Assembly: GCA_035477215.1 (NCBI GenBank)
Contig: DATIKU010000023.1
Location: 1 to 33,341, forward strand
Origin: Spirochaetota bacterium
GTDB taxonomy: Bacteria; Spirochaetota; UBA4802; UBA5368
DNA: 33,341 nt
Direction: 5' to 3'
Shown: positions 14,821 to 23,819 of the stretch, piece after piece
Numbering within the stretch: position 1 is the stretch's first letter
Layout of the letters: every line of letters starts with the position of its first letter
Made by a program: the position numbers and the translations under genes
Notes under the pieces: generated by a model
Databases searched by the model: none
Told to the model about the DNA's origin: nothing
Seen by the model: only the letters and a program-made list of their open reading frames with translations

Positions 14821-15711
14821 ATGAAACTGATCAGCGAAAACGACATCAACACGGCCGTCGCGAAGATGGGCGCGTATGGCGACAATCCCATACAGAGCCT
14901 TATATCGGTGATGAACGGGGAGCAGGGAGACCTGCTCGATTACCTTGTCGAAGTCGAGGCGGACGACTTCAACCGGGACGAGCGCGACCTGCTCCTTACA
15001 GTCGTCGTCACCGCCTGGTTTATTCTTAAAGACGCCGCGGGCAGCATGCCTCCGAAGAGCGGTGCTTTCATAGATTATTTGCTCGAACGTAATCTCGACC
15101 GCTACGAGGAGATAGGCGAGGAGGAGGAGGTGACGGCGGACGGCTTTTTCGACGAGCTGTTCGCGGAAGGGGCGGAACAGCCCATACTCATGGGATTCCT
15201 CTCGGGGCTGGTGCTCGACCGGCCGGAAAGTTACGCCGGCGAAATCCGCGACGAGCACGTGCCTGCCATTCTGCTGCATGTAAAAACCGTCGTGGACGCG
15301 CTGGTCCTCGACGAGGAGGAATGGTCGGCCGAGCGGGAGGTGGGCGAGTTTTCGCAGGAGGACTTTGACGAAGCGGCTATGATCGTCATCGGTCTGTACG
15401 AGGAATACGAAAATAGCGCGAACTTCGAAAAACTGGGCGGGCGCGAAAGGGCGAACTCGCGAATGATCGTTACCGGTTTCGGCGAGTTCATGTATAATTA
15501 CTTTTTGCTCATGCCGGCGGCATGGACGTCGCAGCGCGCAGCCGAGGTGTGCGCGGAGCTCATGCCGCGCAAGGTCCTCGCACCCGACGACTTCTTCGCA
15601 TCGTTGTATCCGGTGTTGATCTCATTCATGGGTTTTGTCGCGGAAAAGGGGGCGGTGCCCCATGCGGATCGCATCGCCAGGCGGCTCCTTGCATCCGGGG
15701 GGAAGCCCTGA
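14821..15711 (+). CDS. Acidic helical protein of unknown function
   Basis: The ATG at 14821 is chosen because GGAG lies 5 nt upstream; the frame is open to 14695 but that part covers intergenic sequence. The 296-residue protein is strongly acidic and mostly helical: MKLISENDINTAVAKMGAYG, GEQGDLLDYLVEVEADDFNR, DERDLLLTVVVTAWFILKDA, LDRYEEIGEEEEVTADGFFD, LVLDEEEWSAEREVGEFS. It has no signal peptide or clear membrane helix. I do not recognise a family. It is followed at about 160 nt by gapN, so the two may be expressed together, but no functional link can be inferred. Confidence 0.7.
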   Translation: MKLISENDINTAVAKMGAYGDNPIQSLISVMNGEQGDLLDYLVEVEADDFNRDERDLLLTVVVTAWFILKDAAGSMPPKSGAFIDYLLERNLDRYEEIGEEEEVTADGFFDELFAEGAEQPILMGFLSGLVLDRPESYAGEIRDEHVPAILLHVKTVVDALVLDEEEWSAEREVGEFSQEDFDEAAMIVIGLYEEYENSANFEKLGGRERANSRMIVTGFGEFMYNYFLLMPAAWTSQRAAEVCAELMPRKVLAPDDFFASLYPVLISFMGFVAEKGAVPHADRIARRLLASGGKP

Positions 15712-15872
15712 TACACCGCTCTCCTCAAACCTGAATTCGGACCGAGGCGACATCTTCCCATCGGTTTCGGATGAGACACCGCTTCGGGTTCGAAGGATCC
15801 ATAAAATGCGCTGGTAATTTTGTCGGCCGCGTGCTGCGATACGGACTGCATCGGAAACAGGGGGGAACGGCC

Positions 15873-17372
15873 ATGACGAAATTATCATCGTTTAACGATG
15901 TCTCATCCGGCGGCGTGTACAATTATTTCGCGCAGGGGGCATACACGGCTTCCGGATCGGGAAAACTGATCGAGGTAAATAATCCCGTTGACGGCGGGCT
16001 CCTCGGCACGACCCAGGCGATAACACGGGAAGAGCTCGACGCGGTGATCGAATCGGCATGGAGGCGGTTCCCCTGCTGGCGCGATACACCGCTTCGGGAG
16101 CGCGCGGAGCTGTTGCACCGGGCCGCCCGGATAATGGAGCGCGAGGCCGACGTGCTCGCCGAAATCCTCTGTGACGAAATCGCCAAGCCGATAAAAAGCG
16201 CGCGCGAGGAGATCGTCCGCACCGCGGAGATCTTCGACTTTACCGCCGAGGACGCGCTTCGACTTGAAGGTGAGACGAAATTCAGCGACGTTTTCGCCCA
16301 GCAGAAGCGCGACAAGATTTCCCTCTCATACCGCGTGCCGCTCGGCGTGGTTCTCGCAATCGGGCCGTTCAACTACCCGTTCAACCTCACCGGGACCAAG
16401 ATCGCGCCGGCGCTGGCGGGCGGGAACGCCTGCATTGTCAAGCCCCCTTCGGCGGGCGCCATGACCTGCCTGTACTTCGGCGCGATCATGCGCGAGGCGG
16501 GCCTTCCCCCGGGCGTACTTTCGATCGTAACGGGCAAAGGGGATGAGATCGGCGATTACATCGTCTCGCATCCCGGCATAAGCATGATCGCGTTCACCGG
16601 CAGTTCCGCCACGGCGCGGCGGATAGCCTCGAAGGCCTCCATGGTGCCGCTCCTCTTCGAGCTGGGCGGCAAGGACGCGGCGCTCGTGCTTCCCGACGCG
16701 GACCTCGAGCTCACCGCCTCGCAGATCGTCTCGGGCGCGTTCTCATACTCGGGTCAGCGCTGCACGGCGGTCAAGCGGGTGCTCGTCTTCGAGGACAACG
16801 CGCGGGAACTTGCGGACAGGATAACGGCGCTTGCCGGGAAGCTCACCGTGGGATTGCCGCGCGAGGACCCGGTTATTTCGGCCCTCATCTCGCCCGCGCA
16901 ATGCGATTACGTACAGGGACTCATCGACGACGCGCTGGCGAAAGGCGCGTCGCTGTTATGCGGCAACCGGCGCGAGGGAAGCATAATGCGTCCCACGGTG
17001 CTGGACCGCGTGACCGCGGACATGCGCGTGGCGTGGGAAGAGCCCTTCGGGCCGGTGCTTCCGATTATGCGTGTGAAGAGCATCGCCGAGGCCGTCGAAA
17101 TCTCGAACCGCTCGGAGTACGGGCTGCAGGGGAGCATCTTCACCGGCGACATCAACTCCGCCATCAACATCGCCATGCAGCTCGACGTGGGCACCGTGCA
17201 GATTAACTCGAAGACTCAGCGCGGGCCCGACCACTTTCCCTTCATGGGCACAAAGTCGTCGGGACTGGGCACGCAGGGCACGCGCTACTCCATAGAGGCC
17301 ATGACGAGGATGAAGTCCATCGTCCTGAACCTCTCGGAGAAGGGGAAGGTGGAGCTGGCATGTTCGTCTTGA
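15873..17372 (+). CDS. gapN: NADP-dependent glyceraldehyde-3-phosphate dehydrogenase (non-phosphorylating), GapN-like
   Basis: The 499-residue aldehyde dehydrogenase has every catalytic element: Asn167 in LAIGPFNYPFN, Glu263 in LLFELGGKDAA and the nucleophile Cys297 in SYSGQRCTAVKRVLV. The Glu-Cys spacing of 34 is as in GapN. The segments RLAWEEPFGPVLPI-like (MRVAWEEPFGPVLPIMRVKS), NSKTQRGPDHFPFMGTKSSG and YSIEAMTRMKS are characteristic of GapN and distinguish it from general aldehyde dehydrogenases. GapN oxidises glyceraldehyde 3-phosphate straight to 3-phosphoglycerate, yielding NADPH without ATP. It is cytoplasmic. The start at 15873 has a GGGGGAA Shine-Dalgarno; the frame is open further upstream without one. 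A related succinate-semialdehyde-type substrate is less likely. Confidence 0.88.
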   Translation: MTKLSSFNDVSSGGVYNYFAQGAYTASGSGKLIEVNNPVDGGLLGTTQAITREELDAVIESAWRRFPCWRDTPLRERAELLHRAARIMEREADVLAEILCDEIAKPIKSAREEIVRTAEIFDFTAEDALRLEGETKFSDVFAQQKRDKISLSYRVPLGVVLAIGPFNYPFNLTGTKIAPALAGGNACIVKPPSAGAMTCLYFGAIMREAGLPPGVLSIVTGKGDEIGDYIVSHPGISMIAFTGSSATARRIASKASMVPLLFELGGKDAALVLPDADLELTASQIVSGAFSYSGQRCTAVKRVLVFEDNARELADRITALAGKLTVGLPREDPVISALISPAQCDYVQGLIDDALAKGASLLCGNRREGSIMRPTVLDRVTADMRVAWEEPFGPVLPIMRVKSIAEAVEISNRSEYGLQGSIFTGDINSAINIAMQLDVGTVQINSKTQRGPDHFPFMGTKSSGLGTQGTRYSIEAMTRMKSIVLNLSEKGKVELACSS

Positions 17373-17399
17373 AGAAAAAGTCGGCGCAGGGGCGGCGGT

Positions 17400-18146
17400 T
17401 CAGGCCTGGCCCAACTCCTCCTGTAAGCGCAGGCGCTCAGTATTGATCGTTTCCCACAGCCGCCTGGAGAGCTCCTCCTCGCTCGCGTCGGCGAAGCTTT
17501 CATACGGCACCTCGTCGAGCACGCGCACGCGTATGCGGTGCGTGCCGTGGTAGTTCACGCTGTACTTGGGCAGGGCGTGGCGCGTGCCCTCCACCACGAC
17601 GGGCAGTATCGGCACCTTCATCTTCTTGGCGAGGATGAATGCCCCCATCTTGAAGGGCTTGAGGTTTCCGTCGGGCGAGCGCGAGCCCTCGGGGAAGATG
17701 AAGATGGAGCTCCCCTCGGCAAGTCGTTCCTCGGAGTCGGCCATCATCTGCGCGATGCTTCCCTTGTCTCCCCTGCGAAGTTTGATGTAGCGGTTCAACA
17801 CCATGTTCCAGCCGATAAGCGGAATCTTGAATATCTCGCTCTTGGACACCCACTTGAAGTGGACGTAGAGCCTGAAGAGCACCAGAATGTCGAGTTGTGA
17901 CTGGTGGTTGGAGACGATGACGTAAGCGGCGTCGCGGCGGATCTTTTCGCGTCCCTCGACGCTGACCTTCCAGGCCGGCACGATGTAGGTGTAAAAAGCC
18001 CCCCAAAAGCAGGTGTAAAGGTGCAGCAGGCGCAGCCGCCGGTCGAAGGGGCGCGTGACGAGCCAGATGAGCACTGCCATGAAGTAATAGAAGATCGATG
18101 TGGTGATGATTACGGTCAGAATGAGTACCGCTATAAATCTTTCCAT
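17400..18146 (-). CDS. plsC: 1-acyl-sn-glycerol-3-phosphate acyltransferase
   Basis: The 248-residue membrane enzyme has an N-terminal hydrophobic helix (IAVLILTVIITTSIFYYFMA, continuing VLIWLV). It has acyltransferase motif I NHQSQLD (Asn80, His81, Asp86: the H-x4-D pair) and motif III FPEGSRS (151-157) followed by KPFKMGAFILA. Motif IV-like VPILPVVVEGT comes next. It transfers an acyl chain to lysophosphatidic acid at the inner membrane, the second step of phospholipid synthesis. The gene converges on gapN with 27 nt between, in which no terminator is visible. NHQSQLD rather than NHxSxxD with an earlier HQ is within normal family variation. Confidence 0.92.
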   Translation of the reverse strand: MERFIAVLILTVIITTSIFYYFMAVLIWLVTRPFDRRLRLLHLYTCFWGAFYTYIVPAWKVSVEGREKIRRDAAYVIVSNHQSQLDILVLFRLYVHFKWVSKSEIFKIPLIGWNMVLNRYIKLRRGDKGSIAQMMADSEERLAEGSSIFIFPEGSRSPDGNLKPFKMGAFILAKKMKVPILPVVVEGTRHALPKYSVNYHGTHRIRVRVLDEVPYESFADASEEELSRRLWETINTERLRLQEELGQA

Positions 18147-18391
18147 CGGATTTTCCTGGATTGGAGTATGCGCACGGATAGGGTATTTCTTTCAAAAAGG
18201 GCCGATTTATGCAATATTTTTATGCGAGGCCGGGCGGAAATAGGCGGACTCGGGAAAGTGTACAATCGAAGGAAGATCATCTAGCGGGCCTCGAGCCGCG
18301 TCCGCCATAATGATGGACCGGCTTGACATCCGGCTTCCGGTATGATAGGCAGACGACTGGACTTCTCACTCTTTATTCCCGAGGTGTTATT

Positions 18392-19624
18392 ATGACAAAT
18401 GCTATGATGCTCACGCTCCGGGCGGTCCTCGTTCTTGCCTTAGTGGTTGTCGCGTCGTGCTCCGCGGAAAGGGCGGGCGACGGGAAAATCGTCGACCAGC
18501 ACGGCAAGGCGATCGAACCGATACCGGAGCCCGCGGCCCTGGATTCCGCGCAGGTTGAAATTCGAAGGGCCGTGGACCTCCTCGACGCGGATGGAAAGCT
18601 CGCCGTGACGGGGTGGGCCCGCGCCCCGGTGGCGCGCTTCAATCCGGAGAACATACGGGCAGACGCGCGGCGCGTGAAGAAATGGGAGCACTACACCTTT
18701 TACGGCGGCCGCTACGCCGGCGGCGTAACGATCTCCGACATCGCCACGGTGGGCATGGGGAGCGTCGAGCTCTTCGACATGGAGACCGGCAGGGAGGTCC
18801 TCGCCCGCACGCTGATGGTGCGCCCGGGCGCGATCGCCTTCCCCGACGACACGAAGGGCGACCTGGAGTTCCGGAAGGGGAGCTCCTTTATGGTTATACG
18901 AAAACGGAACGGCCTCAGGACGGCGGAGTTCCGCTTCGACGAGCGCGAAGGCGGCGAAACTATCGTCGGGCGGCTGGTCTTCCGCGAGCACGGAGAGGAG
19001 GCGCTGGCAATCATCACGCCCTTCGAAGACCCGCTCCATTTCTTCTACGAGTACAAGGTGCCGTCCCTCTCGGTCGAGGGGGAGATGTCCTATCGCGGAA
19101 AGACCTATCCGGTGAAGAGCGGCGAAAGCTACGGCGTGCTGGACTGGGGCCGCGGGGCGTGGCCGCAAAAAAACCGGTGGCTGTGGGCCGCGGGCGGGCA
19201 CACGGTGAAGGGAAAGCTCCTGAGCTTCAACCTGGGCTACGGCTTCGGTTCGAAGGCCGGCGCCACCGAGAACGGCATCGTATACGGCGGCCGCGTCCAC
19301 AAGCTCGGCCGGGTGGTGTGGAAGTACGACATATCGGATTACATGAAGCCGTGGACTTTTAAATCGGCCGACGGCAGGTGCGAGATGAGCCTGCGCCCGG
19401 TATATCTCCTGCACTCGGACATCACCCTGGCGCAGATGTTCGGTTTTCTCAAACAGCTATGGTCGCTTTTCTCGCTTTCCGAGATCAGGGAAATTGTTGC
19501 TACCGAGGCCTACCTGAACAAGGTCATAGGGTATTATACGGGCTTCGTCGTGCTCGACGATGGTACGCGGCTCGAGGTGAAGGACATGCCCGGTTTCGCC
19601 GAGGTGATGTACCAGGTGTGGTGA
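18392..19624 (+). CDS. DUF2804 family lipoprotein
   Basis: The ATG at 18392 has GAGGTG 5 nt upstream. The 410-residue product starts with a lipoprotein signal (MTNAMMLTLRAVLVLALVVV then ASC, with Cys23 as lipid attachment site). The mature part is DUF2804: ALDSAQVEIRRAVDL, KKWEHYTFYGGRYAGGVTIS, YGVLDWGRGAWPQKNRWLWA, SFNLGYGFGSKAGATENGI, VWKYDISDYMKPWTF, and a closing GYYTGFVVLDDGTRLEVKD. The family is beta-rich and structurally reminiscent of hydroxyneurosporene-synthase/lipocalin-like proteins that handle hydrophobic molecules; its function is not established. An attached lipoprotein form suggests action at the membrane face. It converges on the DUF2905 gene. Confidence 0.82.
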   Translation: MTNAMMLTLRAVLVLALVVVASCSAERAGDGKIVDQHGKAIEPIPEPAALDSAQVEIRRAVDLLDADGKLAVTGWARAPVARFNPENIRADARRVKKWEHYTFYGGRYAGGVTISDIATVGMGSVELFDMETGREVLARTLMVRPGAIAFPDDTKGDLEFRKGSSFMVIRKRNGLRTAEFRFDEREGGETIVGRLVFREHGEEALAIITPFEDPLHFFYEYKVPSLSVEGEMSYRGKTYPVKSGESYGVLDWGRGAWPQKNRWLWAAGGHTVKGKLLSFNLGYGFGSKAGATENGIVYGGRVHKLGRVVWKYDISDYMKPWTFKSADGRCEMSLRPVYLLHSDITLAQMFGFLKQLWSLFSLSEIREIVATEAYLNKVIGYYTGFVVLDDGTRLEVKDMPGFAEVMYQVW

Positions 19625-19629
19625 GCGCC

Positions 19630-19854
19630 TCACCGCACTCTGCCCGCCAGGTAAAGGATCAGGCTGAGGACGACGCTTATGACCAGGCCGCTGGCGAGTG
19701 GTATGTGGACGCTGAAATGCTCCTTCCTGATGGTGATGTCGCCCGGGAGCCTGCCGAGGTTACGTATGACAGGCAGGGAGTCCCCATACAGGAAAAACAC
19801 ACCGGCCAGAGCGATGACGATGCCGAGGATAATGAGCGTTTTACCGATGTCCAT
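19630..19854 (-). CDS. DUF2905 family small membrane protein
   Basis: The ATG at 19854 gives a 74-residue protein with two membrane helices (TLIILGIVIALAGVFFLYG and LASGLVISVVLSLILYLAG). Between them lies the conserved loop LPVIRNLGRLPGDITIRKE, the hallmark of DUF2905. The upstream part of the open frame is antisense to the radical SAM gene and is excluded. Function is unknown. It faces the DUF2804 gene with 5 nt between their stop codons, and its start lies about 90 nt from the divergent radical SAM gene. Confidence 0.85.
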   Translation of the reverse strand: MDIGKTLIILGIVIALAGVFFLYGDSLPVIRNLGRLPGDITIRKEHFSVHIPLASGLVISVVLSLILYLAGRVR

Positions 19855-19945
19855 GATGCATACGTACGGAGAAAACGATGATCCGTAAAGCACAATTCGC
19901 GGCGTGCCGGCCAACCCTCCCCGTGCCACCGAGGACGGGAGTCCG

Positions 19946-21238
19946 ATGAGCACCGCCCACACCGCCTCCCTCGAGCCCTTCGAGACCTGCTCGATCAGGC
20001 CGCCCACCGAGAACGCCAGTCTGAGCTTCCGGCTGACGCGCAACTGCCACTGGAACAAATGCGCCTTCTGCCCGGTCTACAAGTGCGGCGCGCGCTTCTC
20101 CCGGCGCTCCCTCGACGAGGTGTTCGCCGACATCGAGCGCGCCCGCGCGCTCGATGATTACCTCTACGAGCGCGGCATCGGCTTTCCCGTCTACACCCCT
20201 GCCGATTACGCGCGCGCCGCCGGTGTGGCCGAAGAGATCGGCAGGGCGCGCCGGGAGGCGGGGGTGCCCGACCCCGTCACGCCGGAGGGAGAACCGGCCG
20301 CGGTGAGCCCCCGCATGCGCTGGTTTATGCAATGGTTCCGGGACCGTCCTTCCATAGAGGACTGCGTTTCACAGCTCGTAAGCTGGCGAATTGCCGGTGG
20401 GACGACCTGTTTCCTCGGCGATTCGGACGGCCTCGCCCTCAAAGCGGATTTTCTGTGCGCGGTGCTTCGGCGGGTGCGGGAGCGCTTCGGAACGGTGCGG
20501 CGCTTCACGGTGTACGGCAGGACCCGTTCCGCCGCGCGGCTGCGCACACTCCGGGAGCTGGAGCGCATGCGCGAGGCGGGGCTCGACCGCGTGCACTTCG
20601 GCCTCGAGAGCGGGAGCGACCGGGTGCTCGCCGCGGTGCGCAAGGGCGCCACCTCGCGCGACCACGTTGACGGCTGCCGCACTACGCGCGAGGCGGGGTT
20701 GTCGTGCTCGGTGTACGTTATGCCCGGGCTCGGCGGCGCCTCGCTCTCGGACGAGCACGCGCACGAGACGGCGCGCGTGCTGAGCCTGGCCCGCCCGGAA
20801 TACGTCCGCCTGCGGAGCCTCGAAATCTTCCCCGATTCGCCGCTCGAGGAGGAATTCCTGTCGGGCCGTTTCGTTCCCTGTACCGAGGAACAGGTGGTGC
20901 GCGAGATACGCGTTATGATCGAGGAAAGCGAAGGGGAGATGGAGATCGCAAGCGACAGCGCATCGAACCTCCTGGACCTGTACGGCCGACTGCCGGAGGA
21001 CCGCCCGGCGATGCTGGAGGAGATCGACCGCTACCTCGCGCTCTCCCCGCGCGGGAAACTTGAGTTCAGCCTCGTTCGCCGGCTGCGCGCCTTCGCCGGG
21101 CAGTACGGCGGCCTCTCGGACGACGTCGACGAAGCCGTACTGCCGCTTGTCGGGAACGGCCGGATCGATCTCTCCCGCGCCGACGACGCGCTCCTGTCCT
21201 CGCTCATCGCGCTGATCCGGGGGAAACTCATGCCCTGA
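19946..21238 (+). CDS. Radical SAM protein
   Basis: The 430-residue protein (start at 19946; GGGAG just upstream) has an N-terminal cluster motif NCHWNKCAFCPVYKCG with Cys spacing Cx4Cx2C. It is preceded by LSFRLTR, where the strand leading into the Fe-S loop is expected. Further elements fit the radical SAM barrel: CFLGDSDGLALK (GGTTCFLGDSD), FTVYGRTRSA, AGLDRVHFGLESGSDRVLAA, AGLSCSVYVMPGLGG and YVRLRSLEIFPDSPL. These enzymes use a 4Fe-4S cluster and S-adenosylmethionine to make a radical. The Elp3/MiaB-like barrel is clear but the reaction is unknown. About 80 residues inserted after the cysteines (ARALDDYLYERGIGFPVYTP) are not typical of the core and may shape the substrate site. It is followed by a peptide deformylase remnant. 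Confidence 0.88.
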   Translation: MSTAHTASLEPFETCSIRPPTENASLSFRLTRNCHWNKCAFCPVYKCGARFSRRSLDEVFADIERARALDDYLYERGIGFPVYTPADYARAAGVAEEIGRARREAGVPDPVTPEGEPAAVSPRMRWFMQWFRDRPSIEDCVSQLVSWRIAGGTTCFLGDSDGLALKADFLCAVLRRVRERFGTVRRFTVYGRTRSAARLRTLRELERMREAGLDRVHFGLESGSDRVLAAVRKGATSRDHVDGCRTTREAGLSCSVYVMPGLGGASLSDEHAHETARVLSLARPEYVRLRSLEIFPDSPLEEEFLSGRFVPCTEEQVVREIRVMIEESEGEMEIASDSASNLLDLYGRLPEDRPAMLEEIDRYLALSPRGKLEFSLVRRLRAFAGQYGGLSDDVDEAVLPLVGNGRIDLSRADDALLSSLIALIRGKLMP

Positions 21239-21298
21239 GCCGCACAAGGCGGGCATAAAAAACCGGACAGACGAGCGGCGCGGTGGCATCAGGTTTAC

Positions 21299-21526
21299 AT
21301 GAAGAAGTCGAATATCATACTGTTCGGTGATCCGGCGCTCTGGGAGGAGGCGAGGCCGGTCATCGCGTTCAATAAAAAGCTCGACCATCTCGACGGCGTG
21401 CTTTTCATCGACCGGATAAAGGACGCATTTATCGTCAATACAACCGATGGGAGCGGGCTTTCGGTCAGGGGAATGCTGATCGCTTCTCCGCCGGCGGAAC
21501 GGCGATCGGCGGGGATCAAAGATTGA
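21299..21526 (+). pseudogene. Peptide deformylase remnant with large internal in-frame deletion
   Basis: The 75-codon frame begins like peptide deformylase (KSNIILFGDPALWEEARPVI, then AFNKK), matching the usual GDPVLREKARPV-type N-terminus. It then jumps directly to LDHLDGVLFIDRIKD, which is the HExxH-containing C-terminal end of the same family (normally HExDHLxGVLFIDR). The roughly 100 residues in between, including the GxGxAAPQ and EGCLS metal-site motifs, are absent. Only the last histidine of HExxH remains, so the product cannot bind metal or act as a deformylase. The join is near residues 27-29 (about 21377-21385). It is open and in frame, so a small protein could still be made. Confidence 0.6.
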
Positions 21527-21529
21527 GCC

Positions 21530-22909
21530 CTATGTCCGCGAGCTTATCCGCTCGCGTATCTCGCGCACCATGCGGCCGTGAAACTCCTCGGTAATGGGGA
21601 AGCGCGCGATGAGGATCATTCCCGCGATTACGAAGACGACCGGTATGATGGTAAGAAGGGCCTTGATGCCGAAGAGCGCCTCCGGCCCCTGCGGTCCGGC
21701 GGGGGTGTAACCCGAGAGCGAGAGCACCGTCCCCACGATGAGGCCCGGAAACGCCACCGAAAGCTTGAAGGAGAAAAAGAAAAAGCCGTAGAGCATCCCC
21801 TCCTGTCGCCGGCCCGTCTTCCACTGCGCGTACTCAACCGTGTCGGGGACCATCGCCCAGGGCGAAAGGTACACCGTCCCAAGGCCGAATCCCACCAGAC
21901 CGAAGAGCGCTACGGTCAGCGCAGGATCCATTTCCGCGAAAAAGAAGATGGGTATTGAGAGCGTTGCCATAATTCCCATCCCAAGGTTATAGGCGAATTT
22001 CTTGCCTCGCCTGCGCGAAACGCGCAGGTAGAAGGGGATGGATAACGCTGATGCCGACATGAGCACCACAAAGGCGACCGGGATGAGGTTCTCCGCGCCG
22101 AGGTTGTATTTGAAAAAGTAGACCACCACGCCCGACATGGTATTGAGCGCCACCTGATGCATCATGACGCCGAGGGTGAGTATGATAAAGGGCCTGTTTT
22201 CGAGGACGGCCCCGAGGTCCCGGGCGAGCGCGACGCCGTCTGTGTCTTTAGGGGGCCGTGCCGTGCGCTCGCGCACCGCGAAGAACGTTACGAAAATGGT
22301 AATCGCCATGATGACGGCGTAAAGTGTTCCTACCGCCCGGAATCCCTCCACCGGCCCCCCGCCCAGGGTGGCGACCAGGGGCATGGTCGCCGCCGCTCCG
22401 ACGAGCGTACCGGCGATGGAAAAGAACATGCGATATGCCGTCAAGACCGAGCGCTCGTGGGAATCGTCGGTGAGATCGGCGGTAAGGGAAGCGTAGGGTA
22501 TGCTGAGTATGGTCGTGAGCAGGCAGAAAAGCGTAAACGCGCCCATCGCGTACGCGACGCGCCAGGCCTCCTGGGAAATTGCCGGAGAAGCGTACAACAT
22601 GGCCATGCTGAGCGCGGCGGGGATCGCCCCGAGAAGGAGGTAGGGGCGCTTTCTTCCCCAGCGTGTCGACGTATGGTCCGAGAGATAGCCCATCGCCGGC
22701 GACACGAACGCGTCGATGATTTTGGCGAAAAACAGGATAAAACCCGCGGCTGCCGACGAAATGAAAAATACATCGGTTAGATAATACAACAGGAACAGAG
22801 CGGGCAGGTTGAATCCAAGGCTCAGGCCGAAATCGGCCGCGCCATAGCCGAGCCGTGCGCCCACGCTTACTCTGTCCGCGGCCGCGCCGCCCTGGTGCTT
22901 TTCGGTCAT
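21530..22909 (-). CDS. GPH-family sugar/cation symporter (MFS)
   Basis: The 459-residue protein has about 12 hydrophobic segments and the glycoside-pentoside-hexuronide:cation symporter features. These are GYGAADFGLSLGFNLPALFL, LFFAKIIDAFVSPAMGYLSD with HTSTRWGRKRPYLLLGAIPA (loop 2-3), LSIPYASLTADLTDDSHERS and, in the second half, YLSPWAMVPDTVEYAQWKTG with RRQEGMLYG. These match MelB-type transporters, which import sugars or sugar-like solutes with Na+, H+ or Li+. The substrate is not readable. It is transcribed alone, ends 3 nt beyond the deformylase remnant, and its upstream neighbour is the methyltransferase. Confidence 0.88.
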   Translation of the reverse strand: MTEKHQGGAAADRVSVGARLGYGAADFGLSLGFNLPALFLLYYLTDVFFISSAAAGFILFFAKIIDAFVSPAMGYLSDHTSTRWGRKRPYLLLGAIPAALSMAMLYASPAISQEAWRVAYAMGAFTLFCLLTTILSIPYASLTADLTDDSHERSVLTAYRMFFSIAGTLVGAAATMPLVATLGGGPVEGFRAVGTLYAVIMAITIFVTFFAVRERTARPPKDTDGVALARDLGAVLENRPFIILTLGVMMHQVALNTMSGVVVYFFKYNLGAENLIPVAFVVLMSASALSIPFYLRVSRRRGKKFAYNLGMGIMATLSIPIFFFAEMDPALTVALFGLVGFGLGTVYLSPWAMVPDTVEYAQWKTGRRQEGMLYGFFFFSFKLSVAFPGLIVGTVLSLSGYTPAGPQGPEALFGIKALLTIIPVVFVIAGMILIARFPITEEFHGRMVREIRERISSRT

Positions 22910-23009
22910 TGGATTGCGGGTGAATCCGGATTATCGTTTACGGAGACCGTTATGCATAACACGGCCGGTTCGGAGTGTCAATACCGTAATTCGGTGCGGG
23001 CATTAATAG

Positions 23010-23819
23010 TTATTTCACCACCTTCACCATTAACGTCACACCGAAGTGCCTGAGAAAGGGAAGGCGGCCGTTGGCCAGCGCCTCGATCCGGTCCGATATA
23101 CGGCGAAGCGCGCGGTGGAATCGCCGCGGAACGAGGATGTAGTGCCAGGTCCACTTGGTGTGGATGTTCCACGGGGGGCGGAATTCGTGCGCCGTTGTTT
23201 CGCATTGCGAAAAGAGGCCGCGGCATAGTTTTTTGATTTCGCCGATACGGTAAAAGCGCATCCGGATGGGGTCGCGGTAGCGAAAGACATGTATGCTTAT
23301 AAACTGGAGGAAGGCAAAGAGCAGGTTCTCCGGCGCGAAGCGGGAGGGCACACGGATGTAGGCCGTACCGCCGCTCTTCAATACCCGGTGTACCTCGCCG
23401 AGGACAAGCCTTCCGTTTGCCTTTGAGAGGTGCTGAAGAACGAGAAGCGAATAGGCCATGTCGAAGCTGTCGTCCCTGAAGGGGAGCCTGGTGCCGTCGC
23501 CGCGCAAGAGTACCGGCCGGTGGCCGTTCTTTTCGAGATGCTTTTTGCTCTGCTCGAGCATCGCCTGGGAGATATCCAGTCCAACGCCTCGCGCGCCCCG
23601 GTCCAGCACGGGCTTGAGCACCCGGCCCCAGCCGCAGCCCAGGTCGAGCGTGAGCGCACCCTTTTGGACGGGGAAGGGCGGCGGTGCGTCGAGGAGGTTT
23701 CCGTAATAGTCCGTGAGGATCGCCTCCACGCCCAGCGTTATAAAAGGGGCGTCTTTGATGGCCCCCTCGTTCCAGACGTCCAGGTATGCACGGTAAAAAT
23801 CGCTGTCCTTTACGATCAC
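23010..23819 (-). CDS. Class I SAM-dependent methyltransferase
   Basis: The 269-residue protein has the Rossmann methyltransferase motifs: TLDLGCGWGRVLKPVLDRGA (motif I), GVGLDISQAMLEQSKKHLEK (motif II), LLRGDGTRLPFRDDSFDMAY (motif III region) and LQHLSKANGRLVLGEVHRVL followed by GGTAYIRVPS. The C-terminal 100 residues are basic and rich in aromatic residues, probably giving substrate specificity. The start codon is GTG at 23819, overlapping the TGA of the upstream glycoside-hydrolase-like gene by 4 nt (GTGA). The two are therefore likely translationally coupled, suggesting a shared process, possibly modification of an envelope glycan or lipid. That is inference. Confidence 0.9.
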   Translation of the reverse strand: MIVKDSDFYRAYLDVWNEGAIKDAPFITLGVEAILTDYYGNLLDAPPPFPVQKGALTLDLGCGWGRVLKPVLDRGARGVGLDISQAMLEQSKKHLEKNGHRPVLLRGDGTRLPFRDDSFDMAYSLLVLQHLSKANGRLVLGEVHRVLKSGGTAYIRVPSRFAPENLLFAFLQFISIHVFRYRDPIRMRFYRIGEIKKLCRGLFSQCETTAHEFRPPWNIHTKWTWHYILVPRRFHRALRRISDRIEALANGRLPFLRHFGVTLMVKVVK

